From Bacillus zhangzhouensis (lineage in GTDB: Bacteria; Bacillota; Bacilli; Bacillales; Bacillaceae): a stretch of DNA of 64,000 nt. Under the pieces are notes generated by a model. The model was not told where the DNA came from. It ran no database searches and saw only the letters and a list, made by a program, of their open reading frames with translations. This document shows, in pieces, positions 49,601 to 57,563 of this stretch (the first letter of the stretch is position 1; each line of letters opens with the position of its first letter). Position numbers and translations under genes: made by a program. The stretch covers positions 310,001 through 374,000 of the forward strand of contig CP099514.1 of the NCBI GenBank assembly GCA_025809375.1, given 5' to 3'.

Positions 49601-52600
49601 CCGAAACGGGGAAAGGTTCGTACCAAAGCTGGAAAAAGTCAATATGATCGAAGCGCCTCAAACAGAAGGGTTCTTAGAATATGAAGGTGTTTATTTATTG
49701 ACTGGAGGACTTGGCGGTATTGGGTTTGAGCTGTCTAAGCAGATGCTCCAATTTGGCTTAAAGCTCTTATTGATTGGCCGGACATCTCTAGAAGACAGCT
49801 TGGAAAAGAAAGAAGCCTTCTCACAATTAAAAGGTTTTGGTGACGTCATTTATGTCCAAGCGGATGTGACCAACTTACCTGACGTCGAACAGGCGATTTA
49901 TCAAGCAGAAAAGCATTTTGGACAATCGATCCGGGGTGTGCTGCATTTAGCCGGTGCTGGTAATGTGTCTGAGCATTTTCAGCAGGCGGATAAGTATATA
50001 CTAGCTCATACGTCAGAAGAGGATTTCACAAAAGAAATGTCAGGGAAAGCAGACGGGGCATGGGTCTTGCAGGAAGCCTTTAAGTATGATCCGACAGTAC
50101 CGCTTGTCTTTTTTGGATCGGTCAATGGCTTTTTTGGCGGCACAACATTTGGGGCATACTCTGCGGCCAACAGCTTTTTAGATGGACTCGCGCACGCTCT
50201 CACCTTTCAACAAGGAAGACGAGCAATCTCTTTGAACTTTAGTATGTGGGATAATATCGGTTTATCTAAGGGACATACCGGAGCAGCTCTAACTGTTCGA
50301 AAAGGATTTCAATTGATTGGAAAGAAGCAGGGTCTCCATTCATTATGTTTAAGTGCCCGGCTGAATGAAGCGCATCTATTTATCGGTCTGGACGGAGCAA
50401 ATCCAGACATCGCCGGGTATCTTCAGCCAGCTCCAATACCCGTCTTTGAGAAAAAACTTTTTTACACCGTTCAGCCTGGCAAAGAAGTGCATGTTGAAGA
50501 GATCACGAACGTCGCAGAAGGCAAATGGGACATTCGGCAAGTACAGGAAATACCGAAAAAACAAGATGGCTCTATTGATCATGAAGCCCTCAAACTGAAT
50601 CATGACAAAAACGTACAGAGCATTGAAAAACAATTGCCAGAAACGAAGACAGAGCAGCTTCTTGCTGCCATATGGGAAGACATTTTAGATGTGGATCGCG
50701 TGTACAAAGAGGATCAATTCTTCGACCTTGGCGGACATTCAATAAAAGCGACTCAAACCATTTCTCGGATCAATCATGAATTTTCAATTAAGGCGCCTTT
50801 AAAAATATTATTTGAAAGCAAACATCTGGCACATCTGGCGCAAATGGTTGATGAGATCAAAGGGGCGCCAGCCATTCAGGAAGCCAAAATGTCAAAGATT
50901 GAAAAGAAAACAAGCTATGAGCTGTCACATGCCCAGAAGCGTATTTGGTTCTTATCCACATTAGAAAAGAGCCATCATTACAATATATTAGGTGCTTGGA
51001 AGCTGACAGGACCATTACACATTCAAGCATTAACAAAAGCGATTGGCCTTTTAACAAAGCGGCATGAAGTACTTCGGGCAGTATTTAAAACACTTGGCGG
51101 CAAGCCGGTTCAACTCATTCATGAAGACCTTCCGCCATCTGTGACAGTGGCAAATTTCTCGTTATTTAATGAAAAAACAAGAGCGAGAAGACTTAAGCAG
51201 CTCATTCAGCAAGAGGCAGACCGCGTCTATGATTTAGAAAGAGGACCTCTTGCGCAGTGGACGATAGTCGATATGGGAAAAGAGGAGTATTATCTCCTTT
51301 GCGCGCAGCATCACATCATTTCAGATGCATGGTCACTCAGCCTGCTCATTCAGGAATTAGAAGTGGCATATGACGCACTGCTTGCAGATGAAACGCCGCA
51401 GCTTCCAGCCTTAGAAATCGAATGGACAGATTATGTACGTTGGGAAAATGAACAATTAAAGCATCAACAAGAAGACCAAACCTATTGGCTCAATACGTTA
51501 CAAGGTGAACTTCCAGTGCTGGAGCTGCCGTTTGACCGTCCTCGTCCGCCGGTTCAAACATTTAATGGTGCTACAGAGCAAATCGTACTGGATGAACCGC
51601 TTATCCGCCGCTTGCAGGCTTTATCCAAGCAGCAGGGTACAACGCTGTTCATGACGATGCTGTCCGCGTACTACGTTCTGCTTCACAAGCTGTCCGGACA
51701 AACAGATATCATCATTGGATCGCCTATTGCAGGGCGGGATGCCAAGCAATCAGAGCAGCTTGTTGGGATGTTTGTGAATACACTTGCGCTGAGACAGGAC
51801 GTCTCAACAGCAGAGACGTTTGCCGATCTCTTGGAAAACGTGAAAGAAATGACATTAAAAGCGTTTGAGCATCAGCATTATCCATTTGACAAACTTGTCG
51901 ATGATCTTTCGTTAGATAGAGATTTAAGCCGGTCACCTATTTTTCAGGTGGCTATGGGGTATGTGACCAATTCGCTTGATGTAAACCTCAAAGGGCTGAC
52001 AAGTGAACATGTGATGGTCCATCATACAGTATCTAAATTTGATCTCACCCTGCATGTATTTGAACAGGAAGAGCAGCTGTCAATTCATGTGGAATACAAT
52101 ACGGATTTATTTGATCAAGAGACCATCCATCGTTATATGAACTATTATCTTCATTTGCTAGATGGCATGACGTCTCAGCCTGACCGTACATTTTCTGATT
52201 ATTGCTTAATGGATAAAGCGGAACAGGCAGCCATGATCATAGGAAAAAATCAAACGGAAACGCCTTATCCAAAGCGTACGCTTCAAGAATTGTTTGAAGA
52301 GCAGGTAAAGCGTGTTCCGCATCGTATTGCCTTGTCCTATATGGATGAACACATGACGTATGAAGCCTTGGATAAGAAGGCGACAAAGCTTGCTGCTTAC
52401 TTGCAGTCAAAAGGAATTGGACCTGGCTCTCTTGTACCGATGCTTTTTGACCGTTCCTTTGACATGATTGTGTCGGTACTAGGAATCGTCAAATCTGGTG
52501 CTGCATATGTTCCGATGTCACCTGAATATCCTGATGCACGCATCCGTCTCATCGTTCGTGATACGCAAAGCGATGTGATCATCACCCAGTCTCATCTTGC

Positions 52601-54866
52601 AGATCGTCTAGTAGACTTTACAGGTACAAAGATTGACATGGACAAGCCAATACCAGAAACCAATGCAGGATATCAAAGAGAATCATCGATCATAGGAGAA
52701 GACCAGATAGCCTATGTCAACTACACATCAGGTTCAACAGGTAGACCAAAAGGCGTGATGCTTCCTCATGCAGGAGTTGTCCGTTTGGTTAGAGAAACAA
52801 ATTATATAAAGCTCGGTCCAGATGACAAAATGCTTCAGCTCTCAAACTATGCTTTTGATGCATTTACATTTGAATTATGGGGAATGCTGCTGAATGGCGG
52901 TCAGCTGATTCTGCTCCCAAAATATGCAGCACTGAATATGGAAGAATTAACGCAGTTCATCAAAACGCATCAAGTGACAGTGAACTGTCTGCCAACCGCT
53001 TTGTTCAATCGACTGGTGGAGCATGATCCAAAAAGTGTGGCAGGCTACCGCACATTACTCGTTGGCGGGGAAGCCATGTCTAGTGAGCATGCACGAAAGG
53101 CACTGCCGCATATGGAAGGTGTGCTCGTGAATGCTTACGGTCCAACAGAAAACACGACCTTAGCCACAACCCATCAAGTCACACACGTACCAGCAGACGC
53201 AAAATCAATTCCAATTGGTGTGCCGGTGTCTAACTCAACTGTCGTCATACTAGATGATGCGCTCAACCCAGTACCAGCAGGCGTCAAGGGTGAAATTTAT
53301 ATCGGCGGAACTGGCCTTGCTAAAGGCTATCTTCATGATCCAGAACGGACAAAGGAGCGGTTTATTGACAATCCTTTTCCTGAACTAAAGGGAGACAAGC
53401 TGTATCGTTCAGGCGACCTTGGTACATGGCGGTCAGATGGCACCATTGAATATCTAGGCCGAAAAGATCATCTGGTGAAAATTAGAGGATACCGAATTGA
53501 ATGTGGAGAAATTGAGACAGCCCTGCTCAAGCATCCTCAAGTCAAAGAATGTACAGTTATTGCCAAAACGTATGGCAGCTCAAAACGGTTGGCGGCCTAT
53601 CTTGTGACAAACGGAGAGAATCCTGTTCCGGGCTGGAAAGCCTTTTTGCAGGAAAGCCTGCCAGGCTATATGATTCCAAGTTACTTTGTCGTACTGGATG
53701 AAATGCCAGTGACAACGAACGGGAAGGTTGATCAAAAAGCGCTGCCAGAGCCAACAGAAACAATCTCCCTTTCCCATGATGACGACAAACCGGTCACCGA
53801 AACGGAGGAGCGGATTGTCGCAGCCTTTAAGGAAGTGCTTGGTGTGAAGCAAGTAGGTATGCATGATTCCTTCTTTGATTTGGGCGGTGATTCCATCATG
53901 AGTATTCAGGCTGTAGCCAAATTAAAAGAAAAAGGTGTTCGTGTTGATCCAAAATGGATTTTTATGCACCCAGCGCCTGCGCAGTTAGCCGCACATTTGG
54001 ACGCGGTGCCAGAAACTGGCGAGCACATCGAAAGGTCTCCAAAGGACTACGTGATCGAGTTGAAAAAAGGCGATCCAGCCGAACCGAGAATTTTCTTTGC
54101 ACCGCCTGCTGGTGGAACGGTGATGGGCTATATCGATGTTGCCAAGCTCATGACACATCAAGGCGCTGTGTACGCCTTGCAGTCTCCTGGCCTATATGAG
54201 GATGAAGAGCCGCAATTCCTCCATTATACGGAGCTTGTAACTCTTTTTATTGAAGCCATTGAGACGTTCTACCGTCCGGGCATGGACTATCTCGCAGGGC
54301 ATTCAATGGGCGGGCATCTTGCCTATGGAATGAATCAGCGGCTCTGTCATGCAGGAAAAGCGCCGAAAGGACTCATCATTTTAGATACGGTACCAGTGCT
54401 AAGAGATGAGACAGATCAGGCACTTCATGCCGATATGAACGAAGAAGAAGTGAAAATGCTCGCGCTTGTCCTTGGAATGGGGAATCTGGTCGGCATTCAG
54501 CCTGAAGCTTTACAAGGGTTAAGCTTCCAAGAAGTGAAGCAGAAAATACTCAAAAAGGCAGAAAAGGATGAAGTTATTCATCAATTCATGAATGATCAAT
54601 ATTTAGATAAATATTTGCAAATGCAAACGCATAATACGATCATGTCACAAGCCATTGAATTAGAAAAAGACCCATTCCCTGTGCCATTTTATATTGTTCA
54701 AAGCAGTGATCACGCAAGCGATTTCAAGAAGAAATTCGCAGAATGGGAGGCTTATACGAAAGAGTCGTGCTCGTATTACCACATCAAAGGAGACCATGTC
54801 ACCATGATGAAAAGACCGCAGGCAGATGAACTGGCACGGATTCTTCAAACGATTATAAAGGGGTAA
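46671..54866 (+). CDS. Cereulide/valinomycin-type depsipeptide synthetase, second subunit (pseudo-Asub, A-KR-T, C-A-T-TE)
   Basis: This 2731-residue synthetase begins with an orphan C-terminal A subdomain (VRINGKRMDLKALE; SGAVD where the catalytic Lys should be). Then come an acyl-ligase-type A domain (LSSGSTGVPKC about 360; MPLDHVGG; ESGKIQRAQL), a KR (TGGLGGIG about 1011; YSAAN about 1166), a second degenerate A10-like piece (DGSIDHEAL), T (LGGHSI, 1353), C with HHIISDAWS (Ala for the usual Gly), A with pocket DAFCLGATL (specificity uncertain), T (GGDSI, 2404) and a thioesterase (GHSMGG, about 2543). The frame is open from 46491, but AGGAGGAG directly before 46671 fixes the start, 13 bp after the first subunit. 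By analogy with CesB or Vlm2 the TE probably oligomerises and cyclises a four-residue unit (inference). Confidence 0.87.
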   Translation: MLVSRRKGHTANHIVRINGKRMDLKALEQVMMLHFPLKECAIIPKKNQEGGLSLVLFAQAKDPSLTREDLMKGPLHPHEVPAALVLLPSLPKTESGAVDTEALLSIEIIDQEELRKIEERTKAIEGVEEAAAFIESQPEKRTPYHLDDLFPDRQRTQGNGPLSKSEASETKQSSVHEKPPAFVYGGDVIKKPGTPVTLTEVLIRSAFMSPDRGVTYIKEGGRVLTQTYPELLTSAERVLSGLRAAGLTNGDQVLLQLKDHQDFITVFWGCILGGIIPTPVSVPPVYDEMNQGVNKLKGVFQLQNEPFIITNEASAEDIAGLRETFQAKVMPILTIETLLAYEPDEQHYEPEPDEPVLQLLSSGSTGVPKCIRHHHESILSRIIAFEQVNGFSHEDVSLNWMPLDHVGGIVMFHVHDVYLGCQQISPSIDQFIERPMVWLDWVDTYGVTRTWAPNFAFAMMNEYEEDIRKGSWDLSTLTYIMNAAEVVVPKVTQRFMHIMSQHGLSRHAMVPAYGMSETSSAIVQSKRFMRNSEQDGQLTIDKTSLTSEIEYVTHDHPNKLTFTEVGTPIPSVWIRIVDEHHEVLPEDQVGRLQVKSPTIMMGYYQNEEANQEVFAENGWFHTGDLGFIHEGRLVLTGREKDIIVINGANYLNYEIEAVVEEVDGVEVTFAAAYGIYNPESSNDTLAVFFVSQKDSIEEQITMIQQIREAIIRKIGIEPDHIIPVKKDQFPKTESGKIQRAQLGAALKDGAFRDIERALDLASENEQTLPDWFFKRIWAKEHIGPIQPFTDHVLVFEDEKGLYQSLYAQFEQKNQPYISVRKGHEFLRLSKGVYQINSRIKGDYVRLVAALEADELKIGHMLHLWNVSDKENIVDPAHFKELHASTSQSILYMYQALRQADKEPIRFVVVTKGGQFVKLEDDLHVEKTPLVGLLKTISQEWEGAEVSHLDIEAENVEQDAEHIAEELSAIHIKAEVSYRNGERFVPKLEKVNMIEAPQTEGFLEYEGVYLLTGGLGGIGFELSKQMLQFGLKLLLIGRTSLEDSLEKKEAFSQLKGFGDVIYVQADVTNLPDVEQAIYQAEKHFGQSIRGVLHLAGAGNVSEHFQQADKYILAHTSEEDFTKEMSGKADGAWVLQEAFKYDPTVPLVFFGSVNGFFGGTTFGAYSAANSFLDGLAHALTFQQGRRAISLNFSMWDNIGLSKGHTGAALTVRKGFQLIGKKQGLHSLCLSARLNEAHLFIGLDGANPDIAGYLQPAPIPVFEKKLFYTVQPGKEVHVEEITNVAEGKWDIRQVQEIPKKQDGSIDHEALKLNHDKNVQSIEKQLPETKTEQLLAAIWEDILDVDRVYKEDQFFDLGGHSIKATQTISRINHEFSIKAPLKILFESKHLAHLAQMVDEIKGAPAIQEAKMSKIEKKTSYELSHAQKRIWFLSTLEKSHHYNILGAWKLTGPLHIQALTKAIGLLTKRHEVLRAVFKTLGGKPVQLIHEDLPPSVTVANFSLFNEKTRARRLKQLIQQEADRVYDLERGPLAQWTIVDMGKEEYYLLCAQHHIISDAWSLSLLIQELEVAYDALLADETPQLPALEIEWTDYVRWENEQLKHQQEDQTYWLNTLQGELPVLELPFDRPRPPVQTFNGATEQIVLDEPLIRRLQALSKQQGTTLFMTMLSAYYVLLHKLSGQTDIIIGSPIAGRDAKQSEQLVGMFVNTLALRQDVSTAETFADLLENVKEMTLKAFEHQHYPFDKLVDDLSLDRDLSRSPIFQVAMGYVTNSLDVNLKGLTSEHVMVHHTVSKFDLTLHVFEQEEQLSIHVEYNTDLFDQETIHRYMNYYLHLLDGMTSQPDRTFSDYCLMDKAEQAAMIIGKNQTETPYPKRTLQELFEEQVKRVPHRIALSYMDEHMTYEALDKKATKLAAYLQSKGIGPGSLVPMLFDRSFDMIVSVLGIVKSGAAYVPMSPEYPDARIRLIVRDTQSDVIITQSHLADRLVDFTGTKIDMDKPIPETNAGYQRESSIIGEDQIAYVNYTSGSTGRPKGVMLPHAGVVRLVRETNYIKLGPDDKMLQLSNYAFDAFTFELWGMLLNGGQLILLPKYAALNMEELTQFIKTHQVTVNCLPTALFNRLVEHDPKSVAGYRTLLVGGEAMSSEHARKALPHMEGVLVNAYGPTENTTLATTHQVTHVPADAKSIPIGVPVSNSTVVILDDALNPVPAGVKGEIYIGGTGLAKGYLHDPERTKERFIDNPFPELKGDKLYRSGDLGTWRSDGTIEYLGRKDHLVKIRGYRIECGEIETALLKHPQVKECTVIAKTYGSSKRLAAYLVTNGENPVPGWKAFLQESLPGYMIPSYFVVLDEMPVTTNGKVDQKALPEPTETISLSHDDDKPVTETEERIVAAFKEVLGVKQVGMHDSFFDLGGDSIMSIQAVAKLKEKGVRVDPKWIFMHPAPAQLAAHLDAVPETGEHIERSPKDYVIELKKGDPAEPRIFFAPPAGGTVMGYIDVAKLMTHQGAVYALQSPGLYEDEEPQFLHYTELVTLFIEAIETFYRPGMDYLAGHSMGGHLAYGMNQRLCHAGKAPKGLIILDTVPVLRDETDQALHADMNEEEVKMLALVLGMGNLVGIQPEALQGLSFQEVKQKILKKAEKDEVIHQFMNDQYLDKYLQMQTHNTIMSQAIELEKDPFPVPFYIVQSSDHASDFKKKFAEWEAYTKESCSYYHIKGDHVTMMKRPQADELARILQTIIKG

Positions 54867-54872
54867 AGACGT

Positions 54873-55610
54873 ATGAATCAGTTATTTAAAACTTTTGAAA
54901 AAAAATCAGATCTCATTCAGCTTATTTGTTTTCCTTTTGCCGGCGGATATTCCGCCTCATACCGTCCACTCTTTGAACAGCTAAAAGACACGGCCGAAGT
55001 CACAGCAGCAGAGCCTCCAGGGCACGGCACTAATCTCATGCCGCTTGAATCAAGCATTGACCGGCTGGCAGAGCTGTATAAAGAAGGACTCACGAACAAG
55101 TTGAACCGCCCATTTATTCTGTTCGGACATTCAATGGGAGGACTTGTGGTGTACAGACTGACCCAGCTGCTAGAAAAGGAAGGGGTTTATCCCTCAGCAG
55201 TGGTGATCTCAGCCATTCAGCCCCCGCAAACAAAGCGGCAGATGCTGACCCATTTATCCAATGAAGCATTTGTACAGCATATTGCTGAAATGGGCGGGAT
55301 TCCAAAGGAATTACTAGAGAACAAACCAATGATGGATTACTTTACACCATCTTTGCGTGCAGACTACCGGGCACTGGAAACCTTCCAGCACACAGATCAA
55401 TCGATAATTGATACACCTGTTTATTTATTCAATGGAAAGCAAGATGAGAAATGCATGCGGGATGCAAGCGGCTGGCTAAAATGGGCTAAAACCATCGAAC
55501 GCACCAACTTCGATGGAGGCCACATGTACATTAACACACATCTCAAGCAATTTGCAGAAGAGATGAGACATGTGATTAAGCATGCAGCTAATCAACAATT
55601 GATCAGATAG
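54873..55610 (+). CDS. srfAD: Type II thioesterase SrfAD
   Basis: This 245-residue alpha/beta hydrolase closely resembles B. subtilis SrfAD, the editing thioesterase that clears mis-primed thiolation domains. Motifs are ICFPFAGGYSASYRP, AAEPPGHGTN, nucleophile GHSMGG, ISAIQPP, and the C-terminal FDGGHMY with the catalytic His. It begins six bases after the depsipeptide synthetase stop (GGGGTAAAG as ribosome-binding site) and is separated from srfAC by 18.4 kb, whereas the two are neighbours in B. subtilis. In this position it could serve both assembly lines. A strong terminator follows. Confidence 0.92.
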   Translation: MNQLFKTFEKKSDLIQLICFPFAGGYSASYRPLFEQLKDTAEVTAAEPPGHGTNLMPLESSIDRLAELYKEGLTNKLNRPFILFGHSMGGLVVYRLTQLLEKEGVYPSAVVISAIQPPQTKRQMLTHLSNEAFVQHIAEMGGIPKELLENKPMMDYFTPSLRADYRALETFQHTDQSIIDTPVYLFNGKQDEKCMRDASGWLKWAKTIERTNFDGGHMYINTHLKQFAEEMRHVIKHAANQQLIR

Positions 55611-55617
55611 TAAAAAG

Positions 55618-55650
55618 AAAGCGGCCCTCTTTAAAGCGGCCGCTTTTTCT
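55618..55650 (+). terminator. Intrinsic terminator of the srfA/depsipeptide operon
   Basis: AAAGCGGCC (55618-55626) pairs perfectly with GGCCGCTTT (55638-55646), followed by TTCTT. It lies eight bases after srfAD and closes a transcription unit of about 44.5 kb. Confidence 0.85.
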
Positions 55651-55735
55651 TATAAATGCTGTCTCTTCACCACATTCCCGCCAATGAGATTGATACCAAT
55701 CAATGAAAGACAAAGCCAAAAAAGGTCATTACAAA
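55650..55735 (-). pseudogene. Remnant C-terminus of a membrane transporter (ycxC position)
   Basis: The minus strand reads LFWLCLSLIGINLIGGNVV then KRQHL-stop, a hydrophobic helix and basic tail like the end of an EamA/DMT-family transporter. There is no start or upstream gene body; beyond about 55735 the frame becomes unrelated. In B. subtilis the EamA-type gene ycxC occupies this position between srfAD and sfp. The assignment rests on a short stretch. Confidence 0.4.
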
Positions 55736-55911
55736 GGTGAGTTCGATCACATTACTCTAGCAAACACACTATATGCACTGGATGACAAGGCTGAAAGTAA
55801 AATTGTCTTGAGCTTAAAGAAAAAATGGAATTTGGTGAGACTGCGCTGGAATGAAAAACAGATCACGCGCGGAGTCGATCTATTAAAGATGGTATTTCAG
55901 CAAAGCACGCG
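55730..55911 (+). pseudogene. Possible remnant of a MocR-type regulator (ycxD position)
   Basis: The plus strand reads YKGEFDHITLANTLYALDD, then KIVLSLKK, then NLVRLRWNEKQITRGVDLLK. These resemble the conserved YDGEFRY...SLQALD block and the C-terminal RLGFA...EGI..L end of MocR/PdxR regulators with an aminotransferase domain. The two blocks lie far too close together for an intact protein. The open frame (55703-56002) runs into the 3' end of sfp on the other strand, and I see no ribosome-binding site, so I do not call it a gene. Confidence 0.35.
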
Positions 55912-56607
55912 TTATGAAAGGCGGGACAGCACATCGCTGCAAGTGAGTCTCTCAACGCTTTCAGCCGCAGCAGACTTTCGTGTGCATACCGCCATTTGGT
56001 AGGCAGGGTCGAGTGAATATGTTTGAACAAAGCAAGGCACTTCATGATCAGGTAATATTAACGCAGCCTGTCCATCCTCTGACAGACGGGCTGTAAAGGA
56101 CGAAAGCCCATAGGATAAGCCTTTTCCAGTCAGCTTGATAAAGGCCTCCTTCATTGACCAAAGAAGAAAGAAATAGGCTTCCTGCCGTTCTAGCGGCTGT
56201 GAGAGTAAATCCTGATACTCATCCGCTGAAAAAAATCGCTTGGCAATCGCCAGATCAATGGGTTTGATTTCCTCAATATCAATGCCAACAGGTGCATCAT
56301 CTACTGCGCAAACGACCCAATCGCCAGAATGAGAAAGATTAAAATGAAAAGATGGAAGCTGCCGGACAACTGGCTTTCCATTGCCCTCAGTTTCAAACAC
56401 AATCTGATCCATAGGCAGATCATACATATCATGGATCGTTTGACGAACCAGCACCTCACCTAACAAGGTTCTTCTTGCATCGATCAAAAAACGAAAGCGT
56501 TCAGCCGCATCGCGCTTTTTAGATGACACAAAGGATTTCAGCCGATCTATTTGTTGTCGTGCCTCAATTTCATCTAAGTGTTGTAATTGGATAGCATATA
56601 TTTTCAT
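55912..56607 (-). CDS. sfp: 4'-phosphopantetheinyl transferase Sfp
   Basis: This 231-residue enzyme transfers phosphopantetheine from CoA to the conserved Ser of NRPS thiolation domains and is needed to activate both synthetases in the window. Diagnostic motifs are FHFNLSHSGDWVVCAVD, VGIDIEEIKP (Mg2+-binding Asp/Glu) and FFLLWSMKEAFIKLTGKG. Length matches B. subtilis Sfp (about 224 aa). It is on the minus strand, so it is transcribed independently of the srfA operon, as in B. subtilis. The frame looks intact, unlike the inactive allele of B. subtilis 168. Confidence 0.95.
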   Translation of the reverse strand: MKIYAIQLQHLDEIEARQQIDRLKSFVSSKKRDAAERFRFLIDARRTLLGEVLVRQTIHDMYDLPMDQIVFETEGNGKPVVRQLPSFHFNLSHSGDWVVCAVDDAPVGIDIEEIKPIDLAIAKRFFSADEYQDLLSQPLERQEAYFFLLWSMKEAFIKLTGKGLSYGLSSFTARLSEDGQAALILPDHEVPCFVQTYSLDPAYQMAVCTRKSAAAESVERLTCSDVLSRLS

Positions 56608-56775
56608 AACGAACCTCTAATTTTTTACATTGATTGTACCATTGGAGAGTGCCGCGCAAAAGGGAAAGAGGCCTCCTTTTCACTGAAAGCCTAAAATGAC
56701 TTATCTCTCTATTGGATATAAGAAAAATCTATTTAATCATTTCAGCATAAGAAAAGCCATTCTTATCATTTGTTC

Positions 56776-57456
56776 TCATCTGGTAAGAGTTTGAACAGGT
56801 TGCTTTGCTGTTTTTGTAATGAGCAGCTGCAGGAGCCTTGTCGATTGCGGCAAGGAGAAACGAAGGACAAGACCTGTGAAGATCGCAGTCAAAATCGTTC
56901 CAACGCCAATCGGTCCACCGAGCATCCATGCAAACAAAAGCACTGTTAACTCAATGCCATTTCGAACCCACTGGACGTTCAGTCCCGTTTTCGCTGAGAT
57001 AAGCAGCATTAATGAATCCCTTGGCCCAGCGCCAAGATTGGCTGAGACATAAATGCCAACGCCATATCCAGAAACAACAACACCTGTAATAAATACATAT
57101 AAGGCTGGTAAATACCCATGCGGCGCAGGTAATATCGCATTAAAGAAATCAATAAACACACCAATCAGCACCATATTCAGTAAAGCGCCGATCTTTGGAA
57201 ATGATTTCGTAAAAATAGAAGTCAGTGTCACAATGAGTGCACCAATAAAAATGGACCATTGTCCAATTGTGAGTCCAAAATGTTGAAACAGTCCGTAGTG
57301 GAAAGCGTCCCAAGGACCAATCCCAAGAATTTTCCCTTTCATTGTCAGCGATAGACCAAAGGCTAGTACGATCAATCCAACAAAATAAAAAACCCAACGT
57401 AAAAGATGTTCCCGCTTCAAAAGCATTCCCTTCTTTCTTAAACACTCGAATTCCAT
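56776..57456 (-). CDS. yczE: YczE-family integral membrane protein
   Basis: This 226-residue protein has five or six hydrophobic helices (WVFYFVGLIVLAFGLSLTMK; FIGALIVTLTSIF; LYVFITGVVVSGYGVGIYV) and the family pattern LGIGPWDAFHYGL and LGAGPRDSLMLLIS. Position beside sfp matches B. subtilis yczE, which has been linked to lipopeptide production by an unknown route. The start at 57456 has GGGGGATGAG upstream; an internal ATG at 57426 is an alternative. Transport substrate unknown. Confidence 0.85.
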   Translation of the reverse strand: MEFECLRKKGMLLKREHLLRWVFYFVGLIVLAFGLSLTMKGKILGIGPWDAFHYGLFQHFGLTIGQWSIFIGALIVTLTSIFTKSFPKIGALLNMVLIGVFIDFFNAILPAPHGYLPALYVFITGVVVSGYGVGIYVSANLGAGPRDSLMLLISAKTGLNVQWVRNGIELTVLLFAWMLGGPIGVGTILTAIFTGLVLRFSLPQSTRLLQLLITKTAKQPVQTLTR

Positions 57457-57522
57457 CGTAACATACTCTCATCCCCCTTTAAATGGCTTTGCTCAATTGT
57501 ATTCGCTTACTTTAAAAAGATA

Positions 57523-57562
57523 AAAAAAGGCTGTCCTCATTACGTAAGAACAGCCTTTTTTC
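57523..57562 (-). terminator. Intrinsic terminator downstream of tcyC
   Basis: Read on the minus strand, GGCTGTTCTTACG and its complement end in GACAGCC followed by TTTTTTT. The sequence is symmetric enough (AAAAAAGGCTGT...ACAGCCTTTTTT) to act in both directions. Confidence 0.75.
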
Positions 57563-57563
57563 A

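Noticed and set aside
55703..56002. 99-codon frame downstream of srfAD as a real gene
   Set aside because: No ribosome-binding site, runs into sfp on the opposite strand, and the recognisable parts look like fragments of a larger MocR-type protein.
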